This document shows positions 5,885 to 12,391 of a stretch of DNA of 12,391 bases, piece by piece; positions within the stretch are counted from its first letter, which is position 1; each line of letters starts with the position of its first letter. The notes under the pieces were generated by a model. That model worked only from the letters and a program-made list of their open reading frames with translations. It ran no database searches and was not told the DNA's origin. Position numbers and translations under genes: made by a program. The stretch comes from Nostoc sp. GT001 (GTDB lineage Bacteria; Cyanobacteriota; Cyanobacteriia; Cyanobacteriales; Nostocaceae), in the NCBI RefSeq assembly GCF_030382115.1, contig NZ_JAUDRJ010000003.1:398548-410938 (forward strand), written 5' to 3'.

Positions 5885-5994
5885 TGTGCTTCTGAATTTG
5901 GTAGTTTTCACTCAATGAGTGCAAGCGAACGCCTTTCTACAGCATTTTAGCCCTTGGTGGTTCATATCACAAAAGAGCAATAGCTTACCCAATT

Positions 5995-6249
5995 TTACGT
6001 TTTTTGATTATGCGATTTAAAGCGACCTGCAATAAATTCTCGCTGAGATAAATGCTTTGTATTGCGTTTGGTGACTCGCTCTCGCCACATCTTAAAACTA
6101 GATTCTTTCATTTCGCGCCTCATTAGGGCGATTACCTGTTTCTCCAGTAGCCCAAACTGAGCCTCGATAGCATCAAAAGGTGTTCTATCTTCCCATGCCA
6201 TTTCAATGATGCGATCGATGGTTTCCGAATCTAGATTAGGGAGCTTCAT
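5995..6249 (-). CDS. DUF2805 / TIGR03643 family protein
   Basis: A conserved small protein of unknown function, 84 residues. It shows the family pattern: IDRIIEMAWEDRTPFDAIEAQFGL, then VIALMRREMKESSFKMWRERVTKRNTKH. The first half resembles a helix-turn-helix-like arrangement (helix IDRIIEMAWED, helix FDAIEAQFG, helix KQVIALMRREM). A nucleic-acid-binding role is possible but is my inference. The basic tail (REFIAGRFKSHNQKT) agrees with it. The ATG at 6249 has a good AGGA about seven bases upstream. It may be co-transcribed with the reductase-like gene that follows; a repeat-rich gap separates it from the ABC genes upstream. Confidence 0.88.
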   Translation of the reverse strand: MKLPNLDSETIDRIIEMAWEDRTPFDAIEAQFGLLEKQVIALMRREMKESSFKMWRERVTKRNTKHLSQREFIAGRFKSHNQKT

Positions 6250-6273
6250 TTTTTTTCCTGGGAAATAAAAAAA

Positions 6274-6443
6274 GAATTCAGGAGTCAGGAGTCAGAATGG
6301 GTGAACGCCCCGCTACCGCTAACAGAATAAATTCTATATTATTAGCGAGTGATAAGTGGGTTTAATAAATCCCCTAAATCTTAAATTTAGTGGGGGATGC
6401 AAACACACCACTAATTGATTCTGAATTCTGAATTCTGACTCCT
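6274..6443. repeat. Inverted GGAGTCAGAATTC repeat cluster
   Basis: Copies of GGAGTCAGAAT at the left (perfect arm 6287-6298) and inverted ATTCTGACTCC at the right (6432-6443) give a 12-bp inverted repeat about 157 bp across. The left side also has GAATTCAGGAGTCAGGAGTCAG and the right GAATTCTGAATTCTGAC. Inside, CAGAAT direct copies (6293-6298, 6323-6328) flank a short GC-rich module with CGCCCCGCTACCGCTAAC. No gene is present in 6250-6457. Confidence 0.7.
6369..6398 (-). terminator. Possible terminator of the ABC exporter pair
   Basis: On the minus strand ATCCCCCACTAAAT, a short loop, then ATTTAGGGGAT forms a bulged hairpin followed by TTATTAAA, about 60 bases after the second ABC gene. The T-tract is imperfect. 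It could end the ABC transcript before the DUF2805 gene, or it may be part of the surrounding repeat. Confidence 0.4.
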
Positions 6444-6457
6444 TCTTCAAATATATT

Positions 6458-8260
6458 TTACTTTTCGTTTTGAAGAACCATTGTGTCTGCTGCACCTAAT
6501 TGCAGAGCATAGAGGTTGGCATAAACACCCTGCTGATTAACGAGTTCAGTGTGAGTACCTTGTTCTACAATTTGTCCTTGCTGAATTACTAATACCTGAT
6601 CTGCCTGAGTAACTGTACTGAGGCGGTGGGCAATTACGAAACTAGTACGACCTTGGAGCAAACGAGCGATCGCACTTTGTACTAGCGCTTCTGTGCGGGT
6701 ATCGATGCTGCTGGTGGCTTCATCGAGAATCAGAATTTGGGGATTAATTAATACCGCACGAGCAATACTGATTAGTTGTCGCTGTCCTTGGCTCAGAGGC
6801 GCTCCCCGTTCGCCTAATTGAGTTGTATAACCCTGTGGTAGTGAGGTAATGAACTCATGCACATTTGCCAGTTGTGCAGCCGCTTCGATATCAGCTTGAG
6901 TGGCGTAAGGAGCGCCAAAAGCTATATTTTCGGCAACAGTACCAGTGAACAAAATATTGTCTTGCAGGACGATGCCAATTTGACGGCGCAGACTTGCTTG
7001 AGTCACGCTACGCACATCAAGATTATCAATTTTCACTGCACCGCTTGATACATCATAGAAACGCAAAATTAAGTTAATAATTGTACTTTTTCCTGAACCG
7101 GTTGGCCCCACTAATGCAACCATCTGTCCTGGATAGGCGTGTAAATTCACGCCTTTGAGAACCAGTTGATCTGGGTTGTAGCCAAATTTGACATTCTCGA
7201 ATGTCACCTCACCTTGAATAGGCGGCATTTCTGTGGCATCGGGTGCATCTTTGAGTTGTGACGGTTCATCTAATAATAGAAATATTCGCTCTAATCCGGC
7301 GAAGGCAGATTGAGCTTGAGTATAAAACTGGCTGAGAATTTGGATCGGGCGGAAGAATTGCTGGACGTAAAGTAAAAAAGATGTTACTACACCTACTGTT
7401 GCAGCCCCTGTTACCGCTAGATAACCGCCATAGGCTAGCACACCTGCCGTTGCTAATGTGTTGAGAAAATCGATAGAGGGCAAAAAGGCGGAAGTAATTG
7501 CCACAGCTTCAACGTTGGCATCTCTATTGGCGGCGTTCAGAATATCGAATTCTTTGATATTCATCTGTACGCGATTAAATGCTTGCGCTTCTCGCACGCT
7601 GCCAATATCTTCTTCTAACTTGGCAGAGAGTTCCCCAATGGTTTGTCGGGTGACGCGAAATCTGACTCTTGCCCAACGTGCAAATAAGCTTGTGGTAAAA
7701 ATCATCAGTGGCACAACTAGATTGCTCAACAAACCAAGTTGCAGGTTGATAGAGAGCATGGCAATTACAATGCCAATTAAACTGAAAGTGTTGCCCAGCA
7801 TTTGGGCGATCGTTAGTCCAAATGCTTGATTTACGGTGTTGACATCATTCAGTAATCGGCTCATTAAATCGCCTGCTTCGCTGCGATCGAAAAAGCTGAG
7901 TGGCAGACTTTGGATTTTAATGAAAATATCTTGCCTCAATTGAGCCAGCAATCGCTGCATAATCCAGCCAACTCGAATAATTTGACCCCGAATTGCTAAG
8001 ACACCAAGTCCATAGTTCAGCCCTAGTAGCCCTAACAATACCAGCAGTCCTTGTAAATCCCCTTGTGCAATCAGACGATCGATCGACCAGCCGAGAAAGA
8101 ATGGCCCAACTGCCTGAGTTATGGCACCAATTAATACTAATGTCAGGGCGAGGGGAATTTCTTTGCGATAAAGTAGCACATATTGCAAAAAGCGCCGCAG
8201 GGTGGAAAGTTGCTGACTCGCGTTTTCCTCGGATGCAACAACGGGAATAGTGCCTCTCAT
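6458..8260 (-). CDS. ABC half-exporter, catalytically canonical subunit
   Basis: A 600-residue half-transporter of the type IV (MsbA-like) ABC exporter fold: about six membrane helices (residues 35-320), then an ATPase domain (350-585). It has Walker A GPTGSGKS (385-392), Q-loop Q433, Walker B ILILDE with catalytic E514, D-loop SSID, and switch histidine H545. Its signature motif reads LSQGQ (489-493) instead of LSGGQ. With the upstream partner, which has LSGGQ but lacks the catalytic Glu and His, this is the pattern known for heterodimeric exporters such as TM287/288, BmrCD and LmrCD. It corresponds to the subunit giving Walker motifs to the working site. Substrates in this family are drugs or lipids; none can be assigned here. 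The ATG at 8260 lacks a clear ribosome binding site and follows a 134-bp repeat-containing gap. One HIP1 site lies at 6666. Confidence 0.93.
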   Translation of the reverse strand: MRGTIPVVASEENASQQLSTLRRFLQYVLLYRKEIPLALTLVLIGAITQAVGPFFLGWSIDRLIAQGDLQGLLVLLGLLGLNYGLGVLAIRGQIIRVGWIMQRLLAQLRQDIFIKIQSLPLSFFDRSEAGDLMSRLLNDVNTVNQAFGLTIAQMLGNTFSLIGIVIAMLSINLQLGLLSNLVVPLMIFTTSLFARWARVRFRVTRQTIGELSAKLEEDIGSVREAQAFNRVQMNIKEFDILNAANRDANVEAVAITSAFLPSIDFLNTLATAGVLAYGGYLAVTGAATVGVVTSFLLYVQQFFRPIQILSQFYTQAQSAFAGLERIFLLLDEPSQLKDAPDATEMPPIQGEVTFENVKFGYNPDQLVLKGVNLHAYPGQMVALVGPTGSGKSTIINLILRFYDVSSGAVKIDNLDVRSVTQASLRRQIGIVLQDNILFTGTVAENIAFGAPYATQADIEAAAQLANVHEFITSLPQGYTTQLGERGAPLSQGQRQLISIARAVLINPQILILDEATSSIDTRTEALVQSAIARLLQGRTSFVIAHRLSTVTQADQVLVIQQGQIVEQGTHTELVNQQGVYANLYALQLGAADTMVLQNEK

Positions 8261-8270
8261 AAAAATTTTG

Positions 8271-8343
8271 GATTTTAGATTTTGGACTTCGGCTCCTTTC
8301 GGCTCCGCTCAAGGCAAGTCGCTCAGTCGAACGATTTTAGATT
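8271..8343. repeat. GATTTTAGATT direct repeats flanking a GC-rich module
   Basis: GATTTTAGATT occurs at 8271-8281 and 8333-8343. Between them lies a 51-bp segment with CGGCTCCTTTCGGCTCCGCTC and AAGTCGCTCAGTCGAAC. The arrangement looks like a GC-rich module inserted with an 11-bp duplication, though GATTTTAGATT is itself often repeated in such genomes. It sits between the two ABC genes and lengthens the gap to 134 bp, which could weaken co-expression or create a processing site. Confidence 0.65.
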
Positions 8344-8394
8344 AAAAGTCTTTATTACAAGGCTGTAAGCAAAATTAATTATGCTAATTGGAGA

Positions 8395-10173
8395 TCATGT
8401 TTTCTCCTTCGGCTTTACCTGAGATTCCAAAATCACACCGTAGAGTGGACTGCTTTGCATCAATTCCTCGTGAGTGCCTTGTGCTACCAAGTGTCCTTTA
8501 TCCATGAGAAAAATGCGATCGGCATTTTTAACGGTGCTAATACGTTGAGCTACTACAAAGGTTGTACAAGCTTTTTGGCGCATTAAGCCATCTAGTTCGG
8601 CTTGAATTTGAGCAGCGGTTTTGGCATCTACAGCTGAGGTACTATCGTCCAAAATCAGAATGCTGTAATCGGTTAGTAAGGTACGAGCGATCGCAATTCT
8701 TTGTTTTTGTCCACCAGATAAGCCCACGCCCCGTTCACCCACAATCGTCTCGTAGCCATCGGCTAGACCGCTAATAAAATCGTGCATTTGGGCAGTTTTT
8801 GCAACTTCAATCACTTGCTCTAAGGTGGCATCAGGTTTAGCGTAGGCAATATTTTCGCGGATTGTGCCAGAGAATAGGGTGGTTTCCTGAAAGACAATAC
8901 CAATATGCGATCTGAGGCTTTTGAGTGTGAAACTTTTTATATCTCGTCCATCAATGCGAACTGCTCCCTTGGTGACATCGTAAAAGCGGGGAATCAGGTT
9001 CATAATTGTGCTTTTTCCCGAACCGGTCATTCCTAAAACGGCGATTAGCTCGTTAGGCTTGGTTTCAAAGGAGACTTCTTTGAGAGTTTCGGTTGTCGCT
9101 CCGGGATAGCGAAAGCAAACATTTTCAAAGGTAATTCTACCACCGCAGGTGTCAAAGGGGACAGCACCAGGGCGATCGCGAATTTCTACCTCTGCATCCA
9201 CAACTTCATAGACTCGTTCGGCGGAAGCAGCTGCTTGAGCGATCGCGGGTGCGGCAAATCCAATTAACAAAATCGGTTGGAGAATCAATGCTAGGTAGGA
9301 GTTAAACGCCACCAGTTCGCCTATGGAGAACCGATTTCCAATCACCTGCGCTCCCCCATAGGCGAAAACTGCCAATGTTACCAAATTACTCAGCAAAAAG
9401 ATCAGCGGGAAGGTATCACGGATGGCGCTAATGGTCTTCATGTTTGCCTTAACTAGGCCATCATTCAGAGTTGTATAACGCGACCTTTCGGTTGACTCCC
9501 GCACAAAAGCTTTCACTACCCGGATTCCTAGCAAGTTCTCTTGCAATACAGCATTCAAGTTACTCAGTTGCTCTTGTACTTGCCGAAAAAGTTTGTCATT
9601 TCGGTTGATGAATCGCGCCATTAACCATGCGGCTATGGGTACTACTGTGAGAGTAATTAGTGCTAATCGCCAGTTCATCAGCAGCAAAACTACCGAAATA
9701 CTCACCAATGTCACAATTGAGCCGACGACTTGAATTAAGCTAGTGCCAACAAAGGTACGAATTTGTTCAATATCGCTGGTGACACGGGTTAGTAGTTGGG
9801 AAGTCTGCGCCTGATCGTGAAAGCTGAAACTGAGATTTTGAATTTTGCTGAAAATCTTGTTTCGCAGGTCATAAGCAACACCTTGAGACGCTGCTTCTGC
9901 TAAATAGCTTTGTCCAAAGTTAAATACACCACGAGCGATCGCGGCAACGACCATCCAGGCGGCACTATATAGCACAATTTGGAGGTTTTTTTGCGTGATC
10001 CCTTGATCAATTCCCCACCGAAATAATTGTGGGGTTACAGCATTTGCGATCGTCAACAGCAACAGGCTGACTAACGCTCCCAGTGAAGTCCACCGGTAAG
10101 TGCTTAAACTCTTAAGCACACGCTGGGTTGCCTTGATCGACGAAGTTTCCTGGAGTTCTGGTTGCTGAACCAC
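8395..10173 (-). CDS. ABC half-exporter, degenerate-site subunit
   Basis: A 592-residue half-transporter: about six membrane helices (residues 30-315) and an ATPase domain (345-580). It has Walker A GMTGSGKS (381-388), Q-loop Q429 and a canonical LSGGQ signature (485-489). Two catalytic residues are changed: Walker B reads ILILDD, so Asp510 replaces the catalytic Glu, and the switch loop reads VVAQRIS, so Gln543 replaces His. Both changes are characteristic of the TM287/BmrC/LmrC-type subunit, so it should pair with the downstream 600-residue protein in the inner membrane. The start is GTG at 10173, backed by AGGGG nine bases upstream. It is first in the pair and divergent from the methyltransferase gene. 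HIP1 sites at 8687, 9172, 9239 and 9935 show it is long resident in a HIP1-bearing genome. Confidence 0.93.
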   Translation of the reverse strand: MVQQPELQETSSIKATQRVLKSLSTYRWTSLGALVSLLLLTIANAVTPQLFRWGIDQGITQKNLQIVLYSAAWMVVAAIARGVFNFGQSYLAEAASQGVAYDLRNKIFSKIQNLSFSFHDQAQTSQLLTRVTSDIEQIRTFVGTSLIQVVGSIVTLVSISVVLLLMNWRLALITLTVVPIAAWLMARFINRNDKLFRQVQEQLSNLNAVLQENLLGIRVVKAFVRESTERSRYTTLNDGLVKANMKTISAIRDTFPLIFLLSNLVTLAVFAYGGAQVIGNRFSIGELVAFNSYLALILQPILLIGFAAPAIAQAAASAERVYEVVDAEVEIRDRPGAVPFDTCGGRITFENVCFRYPGATTETLKEVSFETKPNELIAVLGMTGSGKSTIMNLIPRFYDVTKGAVRIDGRDIKSFTLKSLRSHIGIVFQETTLFSGTIRENIAYAKPDATLEQVIEVAKTAQMHDFISGLADGYETIVGERGVGLSGGQKQRIAIARTLLTDYSILILDDSTSAVDAKTAAQIQAELDGLMRQKACTTFVVAQRISTVKNADRIFLMDKGHLVAQGTHEELMQSSPLYGVILESQVKPKEKT

Positions 10174-10387
10174 TGCAATTCACCCCTGTATCATTGGAAA
10201 ATTATCTCGTATTTTGATTGTAAAAAACCAATTTATTCTTTGAGAGTGGGGAATGTAATATGGAAAACAGCCCTCTTCTTTGTGATCAAGATTCCAGGTT
10301 TTGGGACAGTGGCATGGGAGAATACATTTCTAGCAAGCATTGCGGCTAATCAATTTCAAGACCGAAGAAAACCAAAGAACAAGAATC
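10174..10387. other. Divergent intergenic region, ABC pair / methyltransferase
   Basis: These 214 bases should hold both promoters. TTGATT (10214-10219) and TAATAT (10256-10261) are visible on the plus strand, but not at promoter spacing from each other. No operator-like palindrome or known regulator site was recognised. Confidence 0.3.
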
Positions 10388-11449
10388 ATGGCTCAAAATT
10401 TTCATCGCAATTCCCAACTTCCCTTAGATATTTCATCTGCTATCAGTCGCACAGCAAAGCCAAGTTATGAATTCTACTCTCTTTTTTCTGAAGAAGAAGT
10501 TTTAGGGATAATTCATGCATTAGAAGTTAGAAGAGAAATCCCTCTCAAGTATTCTTATAAAGGAAGAGGTGCAAAAATCTGGAACGATTTTTATCTGAAA
10601 CATGCTATTCCTAGATGGTATGGAAGAGCAAATGTAGAAATTGACCTTTTAAAAGATAATTTTAAATACCTGAATGGTAATATAAAAACTGGTGAAAGAG
10701 TAAATATTATAGATGTTGGCGCAGGTAATTCCTATCCAGTTAAAAAGTTTATCGGCAGGTTAAACAAATTAGGAAAGGTTAATAAATATATTGCTTTAGA
10801 TATTAGTGAAGAATTGCTTCATGTCTCCAAAAGTAATTTTAAGAAATGGTTCCCACTAGTCGAATTTATCAGTTCTACAATTGACATAGAAAGTAGTTGT
10901 GTACCTAAAATTTTATTCCAAAATCAAGCTAACCTTGAAATTGACGACACAGCAAAAATATTTTTACACTTAGGAGTTACCATTGGAAATCATCAAAATA
11001 GAGATGAAGTGTTCAAAAACTTCAGAGATAGCATGGGAAAAAATGATCTTTTAGTATTTACTAACGAAACTGGTTCTAACTCAACATGGGATGGAATAGT
11101 TAGAGGTGGCTGCAAGTATCATGTAGAAGAAGTATATGGATGGGTTAAAAATAAAATTGGGATTAAATCTGAAGATTGTGAACTGGTGAGAAAGTACGAT
11201 TTAAAAACAGATAGTATTGTTGCTAATCTGAAACTACGTCATGATTACACTATAAACTTTAGTCGGATGGGTATAGATAAAAATATTGAAATCTCTAAAG
11301 GTGAAGAGATTACTATTTGGCGACATCACAAGTATGAAATACCTAAACTATTGCAAGAACTAGAACGTTCTGGACTACAACTTATTCACTATACTACTAA
11401 TAAATACAATTCACATATTATGGTGATTTGTAAGATTGCCACTAATTAA
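10388..11449 (+). CDS. EgtD-like SAM-dependent methyltransferase (Methyltransf_33)
   Basis: This 353-residue cytosolic protein belongs to the family of EgtD, the histidine N-alpha-trimethyltransferase of ergothioneine synthesis. The N-terminal block IPLKYSYKGRGAKIWNDF...IPRWYGRANVEIDLL matches the family PLKY.Y.G.G...F...Y..R.E pattern. The SAM site is IIDVGAGNSYPVKK (107-120) with acidic LDIS at 137-140, and LHLGVTIGNHQNRDE (193-207) is the family's GstIGN motif. At the position where EgtD has a TEIS-C-KF segment whose Glu and Ser hold the histidine imidazole, this protein reads TIWRHHKY (309-316), so its substrate may not be histidine. No egtB or other ergothioneine gene is nearby. The ATG at 10388 is preferred to an upstream TTG at 10340. 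The gene is clearly more AT-rich than the ABC genes beside it and has no HIP1 site, hinting at separate acquisition. Confidence 0.82.
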   Translation: MAQNFHRNSQLPLDISSAISRTAKPSYEFYSLFSEEEVLGIIHALEVRREIPLKYSYKGRGAKIWNDFYLKHAIPRWYGRANVEIDLLKDNFKYLNGNIKTGERVNIIDVGAGNSYPVKKFIGRLNKLGKVNKYIALDISEELLHVSKSNFKKWFPLVEFISSTIDIESSCVPKILFQNQANLEIDDTAKIFLHLGVTIGNHQNRDEVFKNFRDSMGKNDLLVFTNETGSNSTWDGIVRGGCKYHVEEVYGWVKNKIGIKSEDCELVRKYDLKTDSIVANLKLRHDYTINFSRMGIDKNIEISKGEEITIWRHHKYEIPKLLQELERSGLQLIHYTTNKYNSHIMVICKIATN

Positions 11450-11487
11450 ATACAGTTAAGATAAGTCTCGAAAACCCAAAACCGTGA

Positions 11488-11513
11488 TGTAGAGACGCGA
11501 TTTATAGTGTCTT
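11488..11513. repeat. Degenerate GTAGAGACGCGA repeat
   Basis: TGTAGAGACGCGATTTATAGTGTCT resembles a decayed copy of the cyanobacterial repeat in which GTAGAGACGCGA is followed by its inverted partner; here the right arm has mutated. The surrounding gap (11450-11645) is AT-rich and shows no gene. Confidence 0.4.
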
Positions 11514-11645
11514 GATCAGAAAAATTATCTACACCCAAGGGTACAATAAGCGCCATAGCAAAAATATTGTTGATTTGTATCTAGAGCAGATAAAATATAT
11601 TTATGATAAGGCGAAAAAAATAGTTTTAATTAGCTTGTATCTCAG

Positions 11646-11858
11646 TTAAATATACATCAAACGCGGTCTAGGCTCAGGAACTGGACGCCCCAAATCTTTA
11701 GCAGTTTCTATCCATTCCTGCACAACCAATTCTACATTATGCAAAGCTTCTTGATAAGTATCACCATCAGCAGCACAGCCTGATAACTCTGGGACTTCAG
11801 CAATAAAGGCTTGATCTAATTCACTCCAGTAGAGAATGATTTCATACCGAAACATCAT
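11646..11858 (-). CDS. hicB: HicB-family antitoxin, short form
   Basis: This is a 70-residue antitoxin predicted to bind and block the HicA toxin encoded just upstream. It has the partial RNase H-like HicB fold: YEIILYWSELDQAFIAEVPELSGCAADGDTYQEALHNVELVVQEWIETAKDLGRPVPEP, with the typical F.A.VPEL.GC...G.T..EAL.N...A...W pattern. It ends about five residues after the P.P motif, so the C-terminal DNA-binding domain (helix-turn-helix or ribbon-helix-helix) of longer HicB proteins is missing; self-regulation would need another route. Two adjacent ATG codons (11858, 11855) are possible starts. It overlaps the toxin gene by 17 bases in another frame, implying translational coupling. Confidence 0.9.
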   Translation of the reverse strand: MMFRYEIILYWSELDQAFIAEVPELSGCAADGDTYQEALHNVELVVQEWIETAKDLGRPVPEPRPRLMYI

Positions 11859-12108
11859 TTTTACTTCCTAGCTTATACTTGAGAATCACTGCCCTAACTT
11901 GTTTAATTTGATAGCTTTTGGCTTTTCCTCTTTTATGTTGTAGGTTCAATATCTCCTCAACATCGGCTTTGACAAAAATACGGTGATCGCCACGAATCCG
12001 TTCTTCAAAGCCTAGTGTATATAAAAGTTGCCACAGTTGGGCGAAAGGGATATCTGTATCAGAAGTCCCAGAGAGAATTTTGTCTAAGAGTTTGTCTTGC
12101 TGACTCAC
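11842..12108 (-). CDS. hicA: HicA-family toxin
   Basis: An 88-residue predicted mRNA interferase with a double-stranded-RNA-binding-like fold. It shows IPFAQLWQLLYTLGFEERIRGDHRIF followed by NLQHKRGKAKSYQIKQVRAVI, matching the HicA pattern in which the His after the conserved Gly (H42 here) is catalytic. A usual Ser is replaced by Asp (GDH rather than GSH), a variant I believe also occurs in cyanobacterial HicA. The N-terminal extension SQQDKLLDKILSGTSD is typical of cyanobacterial members. The start is GTG at 12108, since an in-frame stop lies six codons upstream; no strong ribosome binding site is visible. Toxin first, antitoxin second, overlapping, is the normal hicAB order. Confidence 0.9.
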   Translation of the reverse strand: MSQQDKLLDKILSGTSDTDIPFAQLWQLLYTLGFEERIRGDHRIFVKADVEEILNLQHKRGKAKSYQIKQVRAVILKYKLGSKNDVSV

Positions 12109-12204
12109 GTTTTTCTGACTGTCTTAATGTTTCTATAGTCTCATATTTATTTAAAATCAGGGTATCCAAAAGCAAATTTACCATTTTACTCTTGAGTGAG
12201 AGCA

Positions 12205-12243
12205 TCCCTGACTGATGACAATGGCTAGTCCAGTTATCAGGGA
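12205..12243. repeat. Inverted repeat upstream of hicAB
   Basis: TCCCTGA (12205-12211) and TCAGGGA (12237-12243) form a perfect 7-bp stem with a 25-base loop that has weaker inner pairing. It lies about 100 bases upstream of hicA. It could be a regulatory site or a terminator for a gene beyond the right edge. The right edge (12244-12391) shows no complete gene; an ATG at 12379 is too close to the end to judge. Confidence 0.4.
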
Positions 12244-12391
12244 AAATTGTAGGCTTGGATACTGCTTTAGTAATTTACTTGATTTTAAAAAATACTAATT
12301 ATTTGGATGTTCCAGATGCTTTCTTTGAATCAATATTTTGCAATAAGTATAATTTTTTAACATTAGTTTCATTTATCATGGAGTGTATCAC

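Noticed and set aside
5885..5911. GTG start adding nine residues to the reductase-like protein
   Set aside because: The family normally begins at the MTKVTLYIAAS strand; the extension has no supporting ribosome binding site.
7917..8312. 131-codon minus-strand frame overlapping the ABC gene start, and plus-strand frames at 6857-7048, 7458-7829, 7993-8250 and 8562-8774
   Set aside because: These are shadows of the two ABC exporter genes, whose frames carry all family motifs.
10340..10387. Upstream TTG start adding 16 residues to the methyltransferase
   Set aside because: It is a weak start codon with no good ribosome binding site; the ATG at 10388 gives a plausible family N-terminus.
10162..10470. 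102-codon plus-strand open frame across the divergent intergenic region
   Set aside because: It overlaps the start of the ABC gene and the methyltransferase in another frame and shows no recognisable protein pattern.
12015..12215. 66-codon plus-strand open frame
   Set aside because: It is antisense to hicA and its upstream region, with no family pattern.

Overview
This window looks like a chromosomal segment of a filamentous, heterocyst-forming-type cyanobacterium (Nostocales, Nostoc-like). Five things point that way. There is a 31-residue petL gene for a cytochrome b6f subunit. The HIP1 octamer GCGATCGC occurs six times. Short tandem repeats of Nostoc type are present (GAATTCAGGAGTCA, TAATTCGTAAT). 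Dispersed GC-rich modules rich in CGCTAACGC and GACGCTACGCGAAC are common. The Uma2, HicAB and DUF2805 proteins are of cyanobacterial type. Identifications come from reading motifs; no database search was run.

Layout, left to right. petL (minus strand) is divergent from aroB (plus strand, 3-dehydroquinate synthase), and aroB carries an in-frame 66-bp repeat insertion. Next is a decayed Uma2 (DUF820) gene with two in-frame stops and an 87-bp repeat insertion. A small exported protein and a small coiled-coil protein follow. From about 3341 to 4192 there is no gene, only layered repeats, including a 202-bp MITE-like element with 21-bp terminal inverted repeats and an 8-bp target duplication. A three-helix membrane protein and a thioredoxin come next. 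A second MITE-like element (188 bp, 6-bp target duplication) sits exactly at the thioredoxin stop codon.

From about 5339 to 10173 everything is on the minus strand: a RibD-C/dihydrofolate-reductase-like oxidoreductase, a DUF2805 (TIGR03643) protein, and two tandem ABC half-exporters. The half-exporters show the signature of a heterodimer with one degenerate ATP site. Divergent from them is an AT-rich gene for an EgtD-fold SAM methyltransferase. The window closes with an overlapping hicA-hicB toxin-antitoxin pair on the minus strand.

The genes do not form one obvious pathway. petL and aroB are core metabolism. The ABC pair is one functional unit, and its divergent arrangement with the methyltransferase suggests, but does not prove, a link to a small methylated metabolite. 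The most unusual aspect is the density of small non-autonomous insertions. Two elements have clear target duplications, and several GC-rich modules have entered coding or intergenic sequence; in two genes the insertion kept the reading frame.
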